DNA of 64,000 nt from Toxorhynchites rutilus septentrionalis (GCF_029784135.1 NC_073746.1:184827983-184891982); one strand, 5' to 3'; positions 11,655 to 23,099 are shown, counted from the first letter of the stretch. Translations and numbers: made by a program. The notes: generated by a model not told the origin, from the sequence alone.

Positions 11655-12875
11655 AAGATGAGACAACTGGCTTCTTACTCTTCTTCGTCGTCCAAAAACG
11701 AAGCCATGACATGAAGATGCCAGTGTTGCCAAATATTATAAAATTTAGGATTTTTTTGGTTTATATGAATCGTAACATTTGGTTGGTGCGAATTTAATGA
11801 TTTTGCATATTTTCAATTAGGCAATCTCAAAAATATGTTTTTAAAAGATAAAATAAGTCTTTTAAATACCCATATCTATAATATAATAATGATATCCATA
11901 ACAACTCGTCTAATATTGTCTGGAGAATCTTTTCTCCGTGCAAAACAACGGCGACTCCATTGCTATTCAGGAACAACTTGAGAATTGTGACTCTTTCGCA
12001 ACACATGACCGTAGTATCGAATGCTTCGTATACAGCCAATACACAAGAACATCTTGATGGATTGATGGACTTGCTATCAAAGCGGCTAGAAGAATGTTCA
12101 GCTCAGAAATTGATGAACAGTGAAGCAGTATCGACATCATATTGAACTTCAGCTTCATCTAATTTTAGTGATAATGTGCATGACATGAATGTTGAATTCG
12201 ACTATGAGTACACTGTCGATGAAGCGAAAACTTTCCTCGACAGAACAGAACAAAATTCGTAGCTCTTTACATCATCAAAATAAGTCAACGGGAAAGAACA
12301 TGTCTGCAGTGTGACAATTGGTAGTCAGCAAAACACAACCTGGATGGTATCAACCATCTCTTTTTCATATTTACGAGATAACAGCTAACAACTCTCCCAT
12401 CTGCATAGTGAATGATGAGACTTTCCATTTCTTCTTAGCAATGGAAATTATATTCCGAAATGTGAAATCGCATTAGGGACCTAACGAAGCTAAATTGACA
12501 AATGAGTGTTTTGTCGTTCACTTTATTCCATTGTGAAAAAACACAAACATAACCTGCATATAATTCCTTCACGTTTCCTTTAAACTAAATATCGTAATAT
12601 TCATAAAATTCACTATTTCTGATTTCAATGCAAATCCAACGCTATTTATTTTTATTGGCAACACTGAAAAAATCGACTTTGTTTACAAAATTTATCGAAA
12701 TCAGCCAATCAGAAACCAGAACGACTGATAGAAATTTGGTCCGTAAAAGATCCCCTATTGTCTGAACTTATCTTAGGCCATAACTACAAAATAATCTGTA
12801 TTCATACATATTTTTCAGACTTCAAAACCGAGAATCTGTAGTTACAAACAGTGTTTGCCAATTGGCGATCTAATA
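11655..12875. other. Intergenic, with a coding-like remnant at 11955-12265
   Basis: In one plus frame, 11960-12145 and then 12146-12262 read as acidic, soluble-looking sequence (LDGLMDLLSKRLEECSAQK, then DNVHDMNVEFDYEYTVDE) broken by a single stop. No family is recognised. The rest shows nothing. Confidence 0.3.
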
Positions 12876-13420
12876 CTTATGACAGACATACAGCTGTACT
12901 ACCGTTGTACTTCGAAAATTGTATGTCTGTCACCATGTACAGCGCTAAAACCATGCAAGCAACTCGGTACAATCGCTGTACCTGTACCGACCTGTTTTAC
13001 CGCTGTACATGGCCACAGTTGTACTGTGCGCAGCGCCATAGATGTTTAGTGGTGGGTAGCAAGAACAAAACGAATCAAAACATTTGGTATACATTCTTTT
13101 CATTGAGATCTGAGACGAACCAGCCCAGGAGGCTGAAAGTCTCAAAAATAAAGAAAAAAAAATTCTTTTCATTGACTTTCTCTTGAGTTAATAACTCAGA
13201 TTGGAAACATATTTGTTGAGTTCGATAGTTTAGACGCTAAATAAAAACCTTTTTCATTGAAATATTGGTGAAAATACAATGCAATAAATTCAAACTTCTA
13301 TTTGTCAGTCTGACATGCGGTACAATGTACAACCAAAGTATGTGTGTCATGCTATCGTGGTACCTATACAACGCTGTACACGTTCAGCGCTAGTACAGTT
13401 GTATGTCTGTCCATGGTATA
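12876..13420 (+). mobile_element. Fold-back MITE, GACAGACATACAGCTGTAC family, copy 3
   Basis: The same family in the opposite orientation to copies 1 and 2. It starts with ACTTATGACAGACATACAGC and ends with GTATGTCTGTCCATGG. It is interrupted by a 55-bp LINE-end micro-insertion at 13107-13161. Copy 4 follows directly. Confidence 0.8.
13107..13161 (+). mobile_element. 55-bp LINE 3'-end micro-insertion with 14-bp target duplication
   Basis: ATTCTTTTCATTGA occurs perfectly at 13093-13106 and 13162-13175. Between the two copies lie CCAGCCCAGGAGGCTGAAAG and an A-rich tail (AATAAAGAAAAAAAAA). The same CCAGCCCAGGAGGCTGAAA-CTCTCAAATAAAG sequence, read on the minus strand, is the 3' end of the LINE at 32404-34440. 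It is therefore an extremely 5'-truncated copy of that family. Confidence 0.85.
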
Positions 13421-14167
13421 ATACTTATGACAGACATACAGCTGTACTTGCGTTGTACTTCGAAAATTGTATGTCTGTCACCATGTACAGCGCTAGAACC
13501 ATGCAAGCAACTCGGTACAATCGCTGTACCTGTACCGACCTATTTTACCGCTGTACATGGCTACAGTTGTACTGTGCGAAGCGCCATAGACGGTTAGTGG
13601 TGGGTAGCATGAACAAAACGAATCAAAACATTTGGTATACATTCTTTTCAATGACTTTCTCTTGAGTTGATAACTCAGATTGGAAACATATTTGTTGTGT
13701 TCGATAGTTTAGACGCTAAATAAAACCCTTTTTCATTGAAATATTGGTGAAAATACAATGTAATAAATTCAAACTTCTGATTGTCAGTCTGACATGCGGT
13801 ACCGAGATGGAAAATGAAAGGTGGGAAGATTCACGGGTTTTGGTTGTGTTGAACTTTGATTGTGTTAGTAGCCAGGAAGATAGGCAGTTCACATATCAGG
13901 CATACCAGTCAGTTACTGAAATGGTACAAAATTGAATGTGTCAACGAATAACGTTGAAGGAGGATATACAGAAGCTAATTGCAGATTTCCAAATCATATT
14001 TTTCGCATGATGAAAAAAAAACAACATATCACGAACTGGAATGTTTATTTTTTTTTTTGATTTCAGAAATAGTATTCTAATGTCTACTATGTTTGGATTC
14101 TAGAACAACTTCATGGAAGTTTGACTTTTGTCAGCAATTTTATTTACTTTTATCACAGTTAGGGTGC

Positions 14168-14210
14168 TGAAAACCAAGGCGCTTCTATAAATGTATAACA
14201 GGTGAAGCAA
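14168..14210 (-). promoter_or_regulatory. TATA-type promoter-like block (minus), mirror of 14509-14556
   Basis: On the minus strand it reads TTGCTTCACCTGTTATAC, then TTATAGAAGCGCCTTG, then TTTTCAGCACC. It matches the plus-strand block at 14509 with small gaps and points outward to the left. Confidence 0.4.
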
Positions 14211-14508
14211 CATCATCACTTCAATAAGAAGGGGATTACGGTTTGTGGAACGGGGGTTGTTTGTTTTGTTATTGCTAGGATACGCCATTTTTGCATTTTC
14301 ACATGCGAGAGTAGTGGATGAACTGGATGAGAAGGAACTTCTACAAAATCATCTCTTTTTTTCACATAAATTTGCGAAAGCCGAACATAGTAGGCATCGT
14401 TCGAATAAGCGTCGTGGCAGTTTGTAGAAAGCCGCCGGCAGCGTTCTGATGCTGTTTGTAAACAATACCGACAGCAATTCCAATATGGCTGAAAGTGCAT
14501 TTCATATG

Positions 14509-14556
14509 ATTGTTTCACCTGGTATATATAGAGGCGCCTTGCTGAAAACTTCAGTC
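14509..14556 (+). promoter_or_regulatory. TATA/initiator core promoter inside the 9-bp-TSD element
   Basis: TTTCACCTGGTATATATAGA is followed by GGCGCCTTG and an AACTTCAGTCG initiator, with TATA at about 14522 and +1 at about 14551. A hairpin-forming TGAGACG...CGTCTCA lies just downstream (14565-14596). It points outward to the right. Confidence 0.5.
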
Positions 14557-15118
14557 GTCTAAAACTGAGACGCAAACAGAAAACTTTTCGTCTCAATTTA
14601 AGTCATACGGAGTCAATTAAATTTATTTTTCAAGTTCATTTTACATGAAAAAACTTGCAACCTTTTTTTCCCATGCACTGTCAAATGTTTATCCTTCAAA
14701 GGAGCAAAAGATTGTGTGACTCTGACTTCGTTCGTTTACGTTTTTGGTCGACGTAACGAGAATTATAATTGAAATGAAATTGAGTGTAGAACACTTCAAC
14801 AATACTGAAATTTCAGTTTCTGTTAAAATGTCGGGCCATTATGATTTTGAACGCTAGCACTGAATTAGGAAAAAAAACTAATTTCATTTGCTTATTTTTA
14901 CTTTTAATAAAAACACTTTTCCTATGTAGTGGACTATTATAAGAAATGTAACAACATAAACAAAATCTGTGACGTCACAGATTTAAAAAATCTTCCCACC
15001 TTTCATTTTCCATCTCGATGCGGTACAATGTACAACAAAAGTATGTGTGTCATGCTATCGTGGTACCTGTACAACGCTGTACACGTACAGCGCTAGTACA
15101 GTTGTATGTCTGTCCATG

Positions 15119-16517
15119 GTATAACGTACAAATCTACACCTAGGCGGCGCTGCGGTAAAAGTGATGATGGTTTTAAATTTTGCCATGTGAGCTTATGGAA
15201 GGTTTGTAGTTCTTTCCATAAATTAGAATGTTATAATCATAAAAGATTATTTGATTGCGATGAGTTTATAAGACATTTAATTCTGCGCAATTTTATATAT
15301 AACATGTTATTTACTTACCTCTTTCAGTAGTGAAAACTATAAAAAAGTTGACAATGGTTGGATTAAAGAACGAAATTCGAGAGCACAATCAAACACAAAT
15401 AGAAAAATGCACGATTCCTGCATGTGAGAACTACCTTGGAAAGCCCGGAAGTAAAATATACGTGATTTGTTTTTGAGTTTTAGGTTACATTAGCATCATT
15501 TTCTTAGTTCAAAAACAAAATCCAGATGTCTCACCGATCGTTTACGTTTTGCGTTAGATCGCCAATTAGCATTCTTTCATTTTTACATGCTACAAATCAT
15601 GACAACAAAGAGAACGAGACAACTCTGCCTGGGTTCGCATTTCAAGATACACGAGCAAGCAAACCAATATGGTTATTAACGGTTTTGGTGCAAAATGATT
15701 ATATTCTTCGTTGCCTCTCATTACATGTCGAACCTCTCCATGCATCATGAAACAGCAGGATCATACGGACTACGCAAAGCGAATGATTCATAATACTTTA
15801 CAGCAACAAATCCTGATCCAAGAGTCTCAGAGAATGCAAACTATGTGAATATTTCTAAACTCTCAGGGAAGGGTAGTCAGATTATATTTTCCATTTTCAA
15901 CGCTGCTATCCCTTGAAATATATATATTCATATAGACCGCAAAGATTTACTAGCAACACCGCTCCAGCCAGAAACAAAAACTCTCTCGTTTTAGCTCTTT
16001 TCCCACTTGCTGCTCTCCGCAAATGGTGACCGAATGATGACGTAATCTTTTTCTATCATTTATCGCTCTGGACTTGTCTGTGCAGCGAGAATTCGCGATT
16101 CAAATTTGTATGCAGGCTTCGAGGGTAGTGTTCCATGTTAGGTACAGCTCGGATGTACAATCAACAGACTTTGTTCTTCGCATCGTATGTTCACTTGGTG
16201 CAACAAAAGTGAATACTGTTTTCGATCAAGTATCTAAATCATCCACACATGTTAGATTATATATTCGTGAAAGGTTAGTAGCATGACACATTGTGGTTCA
16301 TTCGATATTGATAGATATTCAAACACTGGCTACAGGATACAGATTTTTCTGGTTTCTCACAGATTTTACATATTTTTAAAAATAATGTGTTATTGTTAGC
16401 TATGAATTATTATTAATATATTTCGTGGTTTTTTTCACATTCTAATTTTCCTCTCTTATTCATTTCTCTGTTCAATCATCTACCTAATCTGTTCATCCTT
16501 CTTGTCATCAATTGCAT
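15119..16517. other. Intergenic, largely unassigned
   Basis: Apart from the possible zinc-finger fragment at 15353-15475, no gene or repeat boundary was recognised. 15940-16045 is a GC-richer patch of the sort seen near mosquito promoters, but without a clear TATA/initiator pair. Confidence 0.35.
15353..15475 (+). pseudogene. Possible THAP-type zinc-finger N-terminal fragment
   Basis: A short frame begins ATGGTTGGATTAAAG (15353), reaches KCTIPACENYLGKPGSKIY and ends after 40 codons. The C-x4-C pair followed by a loop and a K-I-Y resembles the first zinc ligands of THAP domains, which are usually near the N-terminus. The second half (W, and C-x2-H) is not visible nearby. A CTCTTTCAG acceptor-like site precedes it at about 15320. 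It could equally be unrelated. Confidence 0.25.
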
Positions 16518-17173
16518 GTTACAATCTAGGTAGTGCGGACTGAATCAAAACGGCTGTCAAAAAAGATCCAATTGAAATGTCAAAAAAGATCCAACGATCA
16601 GGAGTGTTATTTTTCTTATGATAATCAACACTATAAAAAAGGTATTGTTATCAAAGGCAAAAATAATTAAACTTTTAAGATGAACGAATTACATTTTTCC
16701 GTCAATTGTTTAATCGACCATTGCATTTCTGAAAGAGCATCTCATATTGCAAGGCATCAGAACTTGACATAATATCATAACCTACGAATAACGCTTAGTT
16801 CACTCCAAGATTTTAATGTGGGAGCCAAATTCGACATTGGCGAGTTTTGATACATACATACATATCAATAGTGAAATGTTTTGGGGACATTTTTTTTTCT
16901 AACGTCGGTGAAAACAGCTTTGCTAATGAAGCTGGCCAAATGAAATCCACGTAATTATGATCCGCTAGTGCTGGTGATTAATGTAACGGTGAAGCAATCT
17001 GCGCTTCGTGTTGATGATGGACTTAATCTTCTGAGTCAACTACCGGCTTAATAGTGGAGAAGGCATTACGGTTTCTCACGAGGTTTCCTTTCCGGTTGAA
17101 ATGTAACGATGTATTTGTATCAAAATAATCCTGAAAATATGTATGAAAGGTTTGCTACACTTTTGGTTTTCAA

Positions 17174-17434
17174 TCATTCAAATATCGTACTTACTCCACA
17201 GATACGGGAACCATTATTCGGAACTAGTTTGTCATCTCCGCAAAAATCGACCCAGCGCGTCTGTAAAAACGTTTCTGAACGCGTTTGTAAAAACGTTTCA
17301 CTCGTATTCAGGCAGCCTTCACTGAGTAACGCATTTTTAATGTCCACTTTCCCAGATATAATATTTTTCCGAACGAAATAAAAACAAACGAAGTCACAGT
17401 CACGTAAATGTTTACTCCTGCGTTTTGAAAACAT
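17174..17434 (-). pseudogene. THAP-domain exon relic, element copy 1
   Basis: In the main minus frame the first half is shifted, and the second half reads WVDFCGDDKLVPNNGSRICG, ending at a GTAAGT splice donor (about 17190). The start codon (17334-17332) is followed by C-to-Y and frame-breaking changes relative to copy 2. A 24-bp duplication encodes SETFLQTR twice. In THAP domains the final Cys-x2-His would fall across the donor, as expected for an exon border here. Confidence 0.6.
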
Positions 17435-17663
17435 TCGATGAAAAGTGGAACGAAGAGTTGCCAGATGATTTTTAAAAAAATATCTGTAAAAATATGTGAA
17501 AGTCTGTTAAAAATGTGGAAATGTCTGTTAAAGTTACGGATCTGTAGAAATGTCTCTTAACGTTGATTCTCACAGATTCATTAATACTTTGTACATCGCA
17601 ATGCACGTAAGATTATTTTTTGTATATTCTTGTATACTTTGTATATGTGTATTTTGCATATAT

Positions 17664-18146
17664 ACAGCCATTCCATGTCAAATCGATATAGTGGTTCTCA
17701 GATTATGATGAAAAGTGGTAGTTTTGTTCTTTATCGCAAAATATTAGACCCGTATTTTTTAATTTTTTCGTTAGGATGACCATTTCCATTTTAGGGTGGT
17801 CCGAAAAATCTTTTGTTTTTCCCCACTGAACCGATTATCGACACATCTAATTGAAGCCAATTAGCTAGCTCTTTATTAAAAAAATATTGAACTCGCAAAA
17901 AAATGGATTTTATTTTCGTAATGATCGATTGTAGTTGTTTTTTACTGTTTTCGTGGCTTTGGACTAGAGGGTTCTATATTTTTTCATATTTTTCTAGAAA
18001 GCTGAGGATGTTTTACATGACATATTTCGGTTTCCCAGACAGTATTTTTTCATTTTTGAGATATAGTTTTTCAAAGTTAACCGGTGGTCCGAAAAATCAT
18101 GTTTCCCATTGAGAACCACTTTATCGATTTGACATGGAATGGCTGT
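17664..18146. mobile_element. Fold-back MITE, ACAGCCATTCCATGTC ends
   Basis: ACAGCCATTCCATGTCAAAT at 17664 is inverted at 18127-18146, and the arms continue to TGGTTCTCA. The flanks are TATA-rich. A shortened copy sits at the equivalent place in the second P-like element (24882-25064), so the insertion predates their separation. Confidence 0.75.
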
Positions 18147-18153
18147 ATATATA

Positions 18154-18690
18154 CTAGCTGACCCGGCTAACTTCGTCCCACACAACATTATTGTTTTGAT
18201 ATGAATTCGTTAAAACGAATTCCTAAACTTTTTCTTATCATAGCATTGTTCTATGGGCAGAATACAACAAAATGTCGGGACGACTCAAAAGGGACCTTTC
18301 CTTAATCGGAATTTGCGATTAACAACACACTTGGCCTTCCATTTTTATTTATATAGATATATGGATAGATAGAAGATATGGGAATTCGTTGTTTTGCCTG
18401 AAAAACCATTTCCACTTTTGAACAAAGATCAACTTCGCTAGCGCAAATATCGAATGGACTAACAACGCTTATCACGCTGTAATTTTCGGTCATATGGGAA
18501 TTCAATTTTCCGACATTCCTTCAGAGTTTTCCGAAAATTTTCCGATTTTGCTCTCCACTATATTGATCTACGGGAAGAGATGAATACAAAAAAATAAAGG
18601 CTAAAATCGAACCATCCCTTTTTCGGGTTTTCCGCTTACGAATAGATTTGGCCTCCATTTTTATTTATATAGATAGATATAGGCTAACAG
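18154..18690 (-). repeat. Dispersed repeat ending in CTAGCTGACCCGGC
   Basis: It starts CTAGCTGACCCGGCTAACTT and contains blocks CCATTTCCACTTTTGAACAA and CTCCACTATATTGATCTACG. These recur, inverted, at 24120-24320, and partly at 36715-36840. Both sides show ATTTATATAGATA runs. It is the same family as 23100-24040, 24050-24745 and 35555-35940. The class is not established. Confidence 0.6.
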
Positions 18691-19231
18691 TGCGAGGTTG
18701 AAGGGATGCTTAAGGACTGGGAAGAAACGGTCTCCGTTATCGCTTGGATGTAGTCAATCTTAATATTTCTCAAAGATGTTCAGTTAGGGCTTTGAGAATC
18801 AACTCATTGTCGTTTGCTCAAAAGATACCCCTCTAGGAGAGTCATTTTTAAGGAAATTAGCAACATGTGCCATCCGCATATTTGCTAGAAAATGATTTGC
18901 TGGGCGCCGGCAGCGCTAATTCGGTTTACTTGGTTTGTGTACAAGGACGTGTACAGGCTATTGTTACCGAACAAAACACCAACAGAATGCAAAAGATACG
19001 AAGTACTGTCATCGGCCACTGAGCGATGCTATGCTCACGACATCACTGCGGTGCGACCTATTTTGAGCACATAACCACTGTCGTTACGCCGGGCGGCAAA
19101 ATGATAATGAATGACTCAAAAAATAGGACTAACGTCATGTGTATTGATATAAACTGAATATAAAAACTTTTTATGTATTAAAACTATGAAAAATGTCATA
19201 CAGTGAGTAAAATATTGTGATTTGATGAATA

Positions 19232-20166
19232 CCTAGCAAACATTAAATCGCATAACAAGCGTATATATAACATCATATGCCCTAAAATTTGGTTGGCATA
19301 TGCATGCAAAAGTGGAGGCCATATACATACATGACAAATGCTCACCGAATTTGTTTGGATGAATATGCAACTTTGACCGGCTATAATAGCGATTATGTTG
19401 AAATTGAATTGCCATCTAGTATGAATATATTCATGAATTGTCAAAGCACCAAATACGACTTTTGCCATACTCATATACGATTTATTAAAGACATAGAAAC
19501 AAAAACAAATGGCCCAAAATATTTTCGTGAAATGTTTATTATAGCCTCACAAATCGCCATTTTTATATATGAGTATTTATGTTTGTAGAAATAATTATTT
19601 GATTGACTTGTGTTGGGAGTGGAATATGAATGTTTAAAATGGCACAGATTGATGTTTGGTGAAAACTGCTCCGATGTGGGTTCGAACTCCGGTCGTCTGA
19701 ATTATCATCCACCAGCTGTATCGCGCGGCTATCTGAAATTTAATTCAACAGCGGTTAAAACTTTCGAGTGTATCAGCATTTCATTGACATTTCAATATGA
19801 TGTAAAATGTTCTTTCTTAGGATCTAATATGATTTACTGTTTCATGATTTTCTTCAGCATGCAACACGATTTACTACAGTACTGAATCGATTTAAATTAT
19901 ACGCTTATACGACACACAAACTGCATCAGTGTAATATACGCATATGATGCGGATTAAATATATTTTACGACAATGTACATCATAAAATTGATGTTGCGAA
20001 TTGCGACTTAATTTGATAATGGTATATGAAATCGAGTTTTTACATTTTATGCGATTTCAAATATACACGATGCATACTTCGATTGATATTATATGCGATT
20101 ATGATTTATTCGGATTTCTTGTAAGACTTGGCACGTGCATAATTATACGATTTAATGTTTGCTGGG
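19232..20166 (+). mobile_element. CCYAGCAAACATTAAATCG-ended MITE copy 1 (935 bp, TA TSD)
   Basis: The ends are CCTAGCAAACATTAAATCG and the inverse CGATTTAATGTTTGCTGGG. TA is present on both sides (19230-19231, 20167-20168). The empty site GATGAATAGAGCC is preserved, inverted, in P-like copy 2 at about 22308-22320, proving insertion after the two host copies separated. No transposase is present. Confidence 0.85.
19655..19736 (-). ncRNA. tRNA-like Pol III promoter segment inside the MITE
   Basis: On the minus strand, ACAGCTGGTGG precedes GGAGTTCGAACCCAC by about 30 bases. They resemble Pol III A and B boxes, though closer together than in a tRNA. The other copy (25899-25960) has TAGCTGGTGG, a better A box. 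Confidence 0.4.
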
Positions 20167-20232
20167 TAGAGCCTCTCATTTTTCAGAAACCTGTGAAATA
20201 TTGTTATATCCAAAAAGTCTGCAACAAAAATA

Positions 20233-21400
20233 AAACATTGATGGGTCTGAGCCTAGGGGCACGGACGGGATCTTGACATAGGCCTGTGTTTGTGTGTAGT
20301 AATTGCATTTGAATTGATTTTTTTATTGTTCAAAATTTGTATTTTTTTCTATTTGGATACACCAAATGGAAGCCCTGAAACTGAACTTGTATCCTTTACG
20401 GATTAGATGAGATAACGTGGTAGAATCCAAAACCACATTCAATTCAATAATGTGCACATCATCATTTATCATTTTTAAACACAAGTCTAAATAGTTAAGA
20501 TCTTCATAAATATAAGCCTAATCCAAGTAAATCTATGACTACAAAAATGTGTTAAGGATAATAATAGCATTTACTCCTTCGTTGTCACGTTACCATTATT
20601 TGTAGGGGGTTGTAATAACATTATGGCCAGGTGATGTATATTGAGTATCCTATTGGGTGCTCTCTTGGGAAGTTCGTGTAGTTGCTGTAGTGAACTGATC
20701 TCATTGGATGCTGAGTTCTGCTTAAGTATAGAAAAGGGAAAGGAGAATGGGCAAGTGCATTCGAGCTTCTAAGGAAGACATATATAGAGAACATAATATT
20801 ACGATCGCGACTACTCAAGATGTTATAATCTGATATGCGTGAGTGTACCCTTTCGAATTTCTGAATCATCAGCCAGTTAAATTCATTTATTGTATTTTTT
20901 ACGTAACCAAACAACATGCTCGATATTATGAAATCCTTGACCACAATCACATAAATTGTTAGTAGCAAGACCTACACGATAAAGACGTTAATTGAGCCCG
21001 AATTGATTGAACTTTGAGGATAATAGAGTAAAACTATCTTCCAAGATTATACTTTCATTGATTCTGCCAACAATAAATGCCTGTTTGTTCGAAAATGGAG
21101 AATAGCTTGTGATACGCCCGACTCACATTGTGAGCTAACGCCCGAATGTAGCCGTCGGGGAGGAAAGCGAGTGGTTAGTGCAATCGAAAAAACATAACCA
21201 TTTTAATAGTCAAATTGTTTTGCTATATTTGTTTATTTCAAGCAATAAAATACTGGATAAATTTCCTGTTTAATGGTATATAACACAATATATGTCACAA
21301 TAACGATTTTGAGTATTATGCATTTGAAAACACTTAATGAATCATTATATTTTTTGTAGAGTGAACCCCCTATATAAAAATCAAAGACATAGCCCCATGT
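20233..21400 (-). pseudogene. LINE C-terminal fragment inserted in P-like copy 1
   Basis: The segment is absent from P-like copy 2 at the corresponding point (about 22240). On the minus strand, bases about 20980-20912 read VGLATNNLCDCGQGFHNIEHVVW, the Cys-rich motif after the RT/RNase H region of I/R1-like LINEs. It is followed by a stop and decayed sequence. No poly-A or target duplication was identified, so the edges are approximate. Confidence 0.5.
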
Positions 21401-21557
21401 CAAAAGTATTTTACAGATATGTCTGTAAATTTACAAACATATATGTAAATCTGGCATCTCTGGTGGTCTGAGAATTTATTGCAAGAAATCGCTTGAAAAA
21501 ATGCATGAATTTGCTTGAAAATGAAGTGGATTGAGTCCGCACCACTTAGGTTACAAT

Positions 21558-22099
21558 ACGTCTTCTTCAAATTAATATTACTTACAATCGAGATTGAGCC
21601 TTAAGGCGGCGACAACGGTAAACCTATCCGATCGAAGCGGATTTTGAAGTTGATCTTTTGCATTGGCTACGCAAGATTTCCAAAATATGTGCCATTCATA
21701 CAGTAAACTATACAAGAAATGTACAATAAATTAAGATAATTGATGAAAGCATGCTGTTTTGAAGTTTTGAAGCAAATGCGTCTACAATATCGAAAGAAAT
21801 GTGAGTCTTTTGTTTCCGCAAGCAAAAGAAATTTATATTTGAGGAAGGGGCATCGCAAGATAATCATTTGAGCACCAATGAACCTTCAATCTTCTAAATA
21901 AATTTTCTAAAATCATTACATGATATTAAACAGAGTTCAACCCTTTCCCGTACAACATCGAGTCTCACTTGTGGTGTACTTGCATAACATAGGGCACTAG
22001 AACGCAAAATAGTGAAATCACTTGATGTGTGACGTATTAAATAATACGGGAAGGGGTTATATTGATTCATATTGTTATCTAATACATTCCATTGAACCT
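21558..22099. other. Spacer between the two inverted P-like elements
   Basis: 542 bp of AT-rich, non-coding sequence. It is the loop of the 5-kb-scale inverted arrangement. Nothing else was recognised. Confidence 0.6.
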
Positions 22100-23099
22100 A
22101 CTTCAATCTAAGTGGTGCGGACTCAATTCACTTCATTTTCAAGCAAATTCGTGCATTTTTTCAAGTGATTTCTTGCAATTAATTCTCATACCACCAGAGA
22201 TGCCAGATTTCAGATATGTTTGTAAATTCACAGACATATCTGTAAAATACTTAATTTTTGTTGCAAATTTTTTGGATATAATAATATTTCACAGGTTAAT
22301 GAAAATGAGAGGCTCTATTCATCACATCAAATATATTTGACTCACCGTATGACATTTTTCCATATTTTTAATACATAAAAAGTTTTCATATTTAGTTTAT
22401 ATCAATGCACATGACGTTAGACCTATTTTTTGAGTAATTCATTAACACTTTGACGTCCGGCGTAACCACAGTGGTTACGTTCGCAAAATAGGTCGCACCG
22501 CAATGATGTCATGAACATAGTATCGCTCAGTGGCCGACGACAGTACTACAGTATCTTTTGAATTCTGTTAAGGTTTTGTTTGGTAACAATAACTTGTACA
22601 CGTCAACGTTTTTTATGATTTCATAAGTACTTTTGCCCTGACATCATTGCAGACGAAAGAGACGATACGATTATTCACGATGAATGAAAAGTTTCATTCA
22701 TTTACTATACATTTACTATACTACACTTCGAAATTTCATGACAGTGAGGGAACAGAGTCGAAAACCTATTAGAACTATCGATGAGATTGGAAAAACTTAG
22801 CAGATTGTATTTTCCCGATAATGTCAAGAACGGCCGGCGACAAACCAACTAAACCGAATTAGCGCTACCGGCACCAAGCGAATCATTTTTTAGCAATCGT
22901 GTGGACGGCAACATGTGATAGCGACGCATTTCCTAAAAAATGACTCTCCTAGAGGGGTCTCTTTTGAGCAAACGACAATGAGTTGATTCTCAAAGCCCTG
23001 ACTGAACATCTTTAAGTAATATTAAGATTGACTACATCCAAGCGATAACGGAGATAGTTTCATCCCAGTTCATGAGCATCCCTTCAACCTCGCACTGTT

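Larger units (their letters stand above)
13803..15017. mobile_element. 1215-bp transposon with 29-bp perfect TIRs and 9-bp TSD (Mutator-like?)
   Basis: The left end at 13803-13831 begins CGAGATGGAAAATGAAAG and is the exact reverse complement of 14989-15017. ATGCGGTAC is duplicated at 13794-13802 and 15018-15026, and the empty site is present in copy 3 of the host MITE. A 9-bp duplication is usual for Mutator-type elements (IS4EU-type is an alternative); hAT and P give 8 bp. No transposase is visible, so it is non-autonomous. Inside are two divergently oriented TATA/initiator blocks at about 14171-14210 (minus) and 14509-14556 (plus). Confidence 0.85.
13424..15118 (+). mobile_element. Fold-back MITE copy 4, split by the 13803-15017 element
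   Basis: The left part is 13424-13802 and the right part 15018-15118, ending GTTGTATGTCTGTCCATGG. Removing the insertion and one 9-bp duplication restores the same bases as copy 3 at 13313-13330. With copy 3 it forms a head-to-tail dimer. Confidence 0.85.
16526..21549 (+). mobile_element. P-superfamily-like transposon copy 1 (5024 bp, 8-bp TSD GTTACAAT)
   Basis: The ends are CTAGGTAGTGCGGACTGAATC-like at 16526 and its imperfect inverse GATTGAGTCCGCACCACTTAG ending at 21549. GTTACAAT is duplicated at 16518-16525 and 21550-21557. The left subterminal region has a direct repeat TGTCAAAAAAGATCCAA (about 16555 and 16578). A THAP-domain relic lies on the minus strand at 17174-17434. THAP domains with 8-bp duplications are the signature of P-type elements. 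hAT also makes 8-bp duplications, but its usual zinc finger is BED. No intact transposase catalytic region was recognised. Several later elements are nested inside. Confidence 0.75.

Noticed and set aside
14216..14596. 126-codon minus frame and a 60-codon plus frame with a signal-peptide-like start (14245) in the 9-bp-TSD element
   Set aside because: They overlap each other on opposite strands between mirrored promoter blocks. Neither shows a family motif, and the hydrophobic start alone is not enough.
19289..19588. 99-codon frame conserved in both CCYAGCAAAC MITE copies
   Set aside because: The similarity is at DNA level over the whole MITE. The two frames start and end differently, so there is no evidence of protein selection.
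21549..22108. Single giant palindrome by local duplication
   Set aside because: Each arm has a different perfect 8-bp target duplication, showing two separate insertions.
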